From contig OY757016.1 in assembly GCA_963580285.1 (NCBI GenBank), positions 39,757,124 through 39,821,123 of the forward strand: DNA of 64,000 nt, read 5' to 3'. The position numbers and the translations under genes were made by a program. Shown here in pieces: positions 47,225 through 53,200 of the stretch. Positions within the stretch are counted from its first letter, which is position 1. Every line of letters starts with the position of its first letter. The notes beneath the pieces were generated by a model. The model ran no database searches and was not told where the DNA came from. It was given only the letters and a program-made list of their open reading frames with translations. This DNA is from Lucinisca nassula. Its lineage: Eukaryota > Mollusca > Bivalvia > Lucinida > Lucinidae.

Positions 47225-50200
47225 CGACCTTATTTATAGAGGGTAACACATTTAGTACAAGTACTAATCTTTCATGTGGCCCTCTTTTCCTGGGTAGGAA
47301 CCAGTACTAAGCAATGTGGATAAAGTTTCTTGCTCAAGGAAACAACATGTGGCGCTTGCGAGGATCGAACCGGCTACCTCTCGATCACAAATCCGATGCT
47401 TTACCACTGCACCATAGCGCTTCACTGGTTGTCTGGTTTCAGACAAGAAGTTTTTTATATGTTTTCCCTATATAAGCCTATGTAAAACCAGTGGGCCTCT
47501 GGGCAGGGCCGTTTTTGGCCCCAGGGCTATAATTTGAACAATCTTGGTAGAGGTCCACTAGATGAAGCCTTATACCAAATATCAAAGACCTGGGCTTTCT
47601 GGTTTCAGACAAGAAGATTTTTAAAGGTTTTCCCTATAAAAGCCTATGTAAAACCAGTGGGCCCCCGCGCGGGGGAATTTTTGGCCCCAGGGCTATAATT
47701 TGAACAATCTTGGTAGAGATCCACTAGATGAAGCTTCATACAAAATATCAAAGACCTATGGCCTTCTGGTTTAAGAGAAGAAGATTTTTAATTAAAGGTT
47801 TTTTCTTATATTCCCCTTTTCGTTGCCATGGCAACCAAAGTTCTGCATGGAATTAAATTCTTTGAACAACTTTGAGAGAGGATCACCCAAAGATCATTTC
47901 TGCCAAGTTTGGTAAAAATCTGTTCCGTGGTTTAGGAGATGTCTTTTAAAGAAATTGTGGACGGATGGACGGAAGACGACGACGGACGATGACCGATCAC
48001 AATAGCTCCCCCGGAGCCTTCGGCTCAGGTGAGCTAAAAACAAACACTAATTTTTATCATATTTAAGTTTTGGAGATATGAATGAATGCACTCTATGGAT
48101 GCACTTAGGTGTGTTATAGCAATGCATGACTCAATTCTTACCAGTTCTTGTAGCCTAAGAAAAGCTGGAAGAATATTTGCCTCCATGTCTCTCAGCCTCT
48201 CTGCTTTGTCTAAAACCTGAAAATTAAATAGATCCAATATTCCATCCCTGCTTGTTTACTTAATAAATCCATTAGTCCATCCCTGCTTGTTTATTTAAAC
48301 CAAAATGGTATAAACCTTTTGTATCCAGTTACTGATGTTTGTTGCAGTTGTTACTGTTGTTGTTGTTACTTTGTTAGCATACAATGTAGTGGCCCCTTCA
48401 ATCTTGAAGAGCTGACAGCATTTAAAGGGGGTCTTTCAAGGTATAGGAAATTTGCATTGGTTTCTGCCCACGCTTGGATTTTGATGAAATTATGCACAAT
48501 AATTGCCTTGGGTATAACCATTATAATTACGATGCATTCACTTTTAAATTTTATTTTTGTAGTAAATTTGTTACATATTTTATGAAGTCTCTGTCACAAC
48601 AGAGAGTAATCTGATATAAACTTGTCCACAGTATTCAGAGTTTCATATATCTAATGCTGCTATGTTTTATGAATTAAAGCCATAACTGGTGAGTTCGTTG
48701 ATACTACGAATAACCTCATATGTCTAGTAATAGTGGCTGGGCATTCAGTTTTCTTTGATGGTGTCCCCATATTTCAGCTCCTATTTTTGTATTCATTAAA
48801 ATTTTATATGCATTTTTACCATGTTCCAATTTTTGTCAAGACACCATTTTAGCATAAAAACTACCCGCATATCATAGGAACATGTTGATGAATTTTGATG
48901 GAAATTGAGGACCGGTAACATAGTGTTTTAACAGACTGAATACTGATAGTCCTGATTCAGCAAAATGTGAAATTTTATGATTATCATGTTTTGGTCATGC
49001 TGTTTAACAATACTTTACTATTGCTTTCAATTTGGATGGCTATAGTATAGTATGGTTTGTGTGAGTAGTTCATAGCATAATTATAAGTATTATTTCAAAA
49101 CATCCATTTCGGTAAATTTGCCCCCTATGGAACAAACTATTTTGTCTACAGAACTATACCGCAAAGGTTTTGATGACAAACATCATCAAAAGCACCCATG
49201 TAATCATGTGCACAGTTTTCTTTCTGCCTTTCTTGTCTAATTTGGTAATGGTGCTAAGGTGATGTTTAGATTTAACATTCAAATCAACAACATACCAGTC
49301 ACTTTAGATGTTGCTTCAGATTTTGTGAGATTTGTTATCCGACTCGAGATAAATTACTCTCAAGTCAAACTGTTGTTTGTTTATTTAACCCTAACTGTCC
49401 ATTTAAAAAGAAAGGTTTACTCCAGGGAAAATCAATAACACTTGAGATTACTTTTCCTGGACATTAAGTTTTCAGAATTTGTATCTGCATAGGCACTAGC
49501 CAATCTATCTTTTTTGTATAGCCCCTATGAACGAAATCAAACGGCTTCCTGAAAGTGTATTCCAAAGCCATTTGAATTTGCTTTTAGAATTCACATGGTC
49601 GTACATTTGTCAGGGTTCCAAAACTTATGTGATCATGATTGTGCTGTCTGTATATTTGTATAGGTCTTTCACTTCATTTACCTATCTCAGCAGTTGTTGC
49701 AGTAATTACAAAGCACATTATGTAAGATATCAAGAAGCATTTAAACTGTTGATAATAATTATTCAATCTGTGAGTAGTTATCACATTACTCATAGGATTT
49801 TAAATTATTTCAGTAAATATATTGTGATGCTTTTTTCTGTCCAAACACTGCAATGCTCTTTCTAAGCTGAGAGATACATTGCACAGAAATGTACTGGCAA
49901 TTATTAATGAACAAAAAGCAAGCAAGAACAGTGCTTAAAAAAACAGTGAACTTGCATTCAGCAGAAACATTGAAGAAGTGGTTGAAAGTTTTACAACCAG
50001 AAAAAAATACTAACAGCTCGCTTCCGATAAATTAACCACTATTTTGACAAAGTAAATAGAAAAAATAAGACACTAAAGAAATGTCAACAATTACAATACC
50101 AATGCAGAAAAGAGACATATTTATGCATGTGTACTATAAGGAAGGAAACTGCTTCTCTCCCTGTCTAATAGCAAAATTTCTCTAGGTCATGGAACAGCTT

Positions 50201-53200
50201 TGTTTACACCAAATATTCTGCGCCTCATCCATCAATGATATGTTTTGCAACAAAAACTCAATATCAGTGACATTTCGATTTTTGGAAATACTAACCAATA
50301 ATTACTGTAACTTTTTTGTTAGGATAATAATCCAGCATTCATAAAGACAAGAGTATATCTAAGGCTTAATTTTGTTAGGATAATAATCCAGCATTCATAA
50401 AGACAGAGTATATCTAAGGCTTAATCTGGCCATGGATTTATCAACAGAACTAGTTTTACTAGTAACAACAAACCACTGACCATTGCGTACTTGCATACCA
50501 GCTTGGTATGGAAATGAAAATAATGGATCTCCTTGCCTTACACCTATTTGAGTAGCATGGCTTATGCAAAGTCATTAAATAAAGTTGCACATGTTCACAA
50601 TAATTTTGCTGCTAATAAAAAAGCAATATATGTTGTTAAGCCTTATTTGTTGATAAGAATACCTTTTGATTTAGTGTTTTACTATCTAATATTTTGGATA
50701 GATCATAGTGTATAAATGAAAGGAAAATATCAGAAATTCATGATATTTTAAAAGTTTCTAAGCTAGATCAGCTCAATATGTATTCATTTTGATTTGTAAA
50801 ATCTCATTTTTATTAGGTAAGTGTTAGGAATTGCCTTTTTGTAATGTTCCTGGATGATTTCAATAAAATAGTAAATTTTGCAGAAACGACTTACATCCAT
50901 TAAAGGTGTAAAACTACAGTGTTACCGGTTTCGGATTTTCATGAAAGGGGGTCTTTCAAGGTATAGAAAATTTGCATTGGTTTCTGCCCACGCTTGGATT
51001 TTGATGAAATTATGCACAATAATTGCGATGGGTATATCAATTATAATTACGTTGAATTCACTTTTAAATTTCATTTCCGTAGTAAATTTATTACATATTT
51101 TATGAAGTCTCTATCACAACAGAGAGTACTCTGATATAAACTTGTCTACAGTATTCAGAGTTTCATATATCTAATGCTGCTATGTTTTATGAATTAAAGC
51201 CATAATTGATGAGTTAGTTGATACTATGAATGACCTCATATGTCTAGTAATAGTGGCTGGGCATTCAGTTTTCTTTGATGGTGTCCCCATATTTCAGCTC
51301 TTTTTTTGTATTCATTAAAATTTTATATGCATATTTATCATGTTCCAATTTTTGTCAAGACACCATTTTAGCATAAAAACTACCAACATATCTTAGGAAC
51401 ATGTTGATGAATTTTGATGGAAATTGAGGACCGGTAACATTATGTTTTAACAAACTGAATACAGATAGTCCTGATTCAGCAAAATGTGAAATTATATGAT
51501 TATCATGTTTTGGTCATGCTGTTTAATAATACTTTACTATTGCTTTCAATTTGGATAGTATAGCATGGTTTGTGTAAGTAGTTCATAGCATAATTATAAG
51601 TATTATTTCAAAACAGCCATTTCAGTAAATTTGCCCCCTATGGAACAAACTATTTTGTCTACAGAACTATACCGCAATGGTTTTGATGACAAACGCCATC
51701 AAACGCATTCATGTAATCATGTGCACAGTTTTCTTGTCTAATTTGGTAATGGTGCTAAGGTGATGTTTGCATTTAACATTCAAATCAACAACATAACAGT
51801 CACTTTAGATGTTGCTTCAGATTTTGTGAGATTTGTTATCCGACTCGAGATAAATGACTCTCAAGTCAAACTGTTGTTTGTTTATTTAACCCTAACTGTC
51901 CATTTAAAAAGAAAGGTATACTCTAGGGAAAATCAATAACACTTGAGATTACTTTTCATAAACATTAAGTTTTCAGAATTTGTATCTGCATAGGCACTAG
52001 CCAATCTTTTTTTTTTTTTTTTTTTTTTTTGTATAGCCCATATGAACAAAATCAAACGGCTTCCTAATTTGAATTTGCTTTTAGAATTCACATGGTCGTA
52101 CATGTGTCAGTGTTCCAAAACTTATGTGATCATGATTGTGTTGTCTATATATTTGTATAGGTCTTTCACTTCATTTACCTATCTCAGCAGTTGTTGCAGT
52201 AATTACAAAGCACATTATGTAAGATATCAAGAAGCATTTAAACTGTTGATAATAATTATTCCATCTGTGAGTAGTTATCGCATTACTCATAGGATTTTAA
52301 ATTATTTTCAGTAAATACATTGTGATGCATTTTTCTGTCCAAACACTGCAATGCTCTTTCTAAGCTGAGAGATACATTGCACAGAAATGTACTGGTAATT
52401 ATTAATGAACAAAAAACAAGCAAGAACAGTGCTTAAAAAAACAGTGAACTTGCATTCAGCAGAAACATTTAAGAAGTGGTTGAAAGTTTACAACCTGAAC
52501 AAAATACTAAAAGCTCGCTTCCAATACATTAACCACTATATTGACAAAGTAAATAGAAAAAATAAGACACTAAAGAAACGTCAACAATTACAATTCAAAT
52601 GCAGAAAAGAGACATATGTATGCATGTGTACTATAAGGAAGGAAACTGTTTCTCTCCGTCTAATAGCAAAATTTCTCTACGTCATGGGACAGCTTTGTTT
52701 ACACCAAATATTCTGCGCCTCATCCACCAATGATATCTTTTGCAACAGAAACTCAATATCAGTAACATTTCGATTTTTGGAAATACTAACAAATAATTAC
52801 TGTAACTTTTTTGTTAGGATAATAATCCAGCGTTCATAAAGACAGTGTATATCTAAGGCTTAATCTGGCCATGGATTTATCAACAGAACTATTTTAACTA
52901 GTAACAACAAACCAAGGACCATTGCGTCCTTGCATACCAGCTTGGTATGGAAATGAAAATAATGGATCACCTTGCCTTACACCTATTTGAGTAGCATGAC
53001 TTATGCAAAGCCATTAAATCAAGTGGCGCATGTTCACAATAATGTTGCTGCTAATTAAAAAGCAATATAATTGTTAAGTCTAATTTATTGATTAGAATAC
53101 CTTTTGATTTAGTGTTTTACTATCTACTATTTTGGATAGATCATAGTGTATAAATGAAAGGAAAATATCAGAAATTCATGATATTTTAATAGTTTCTAAG

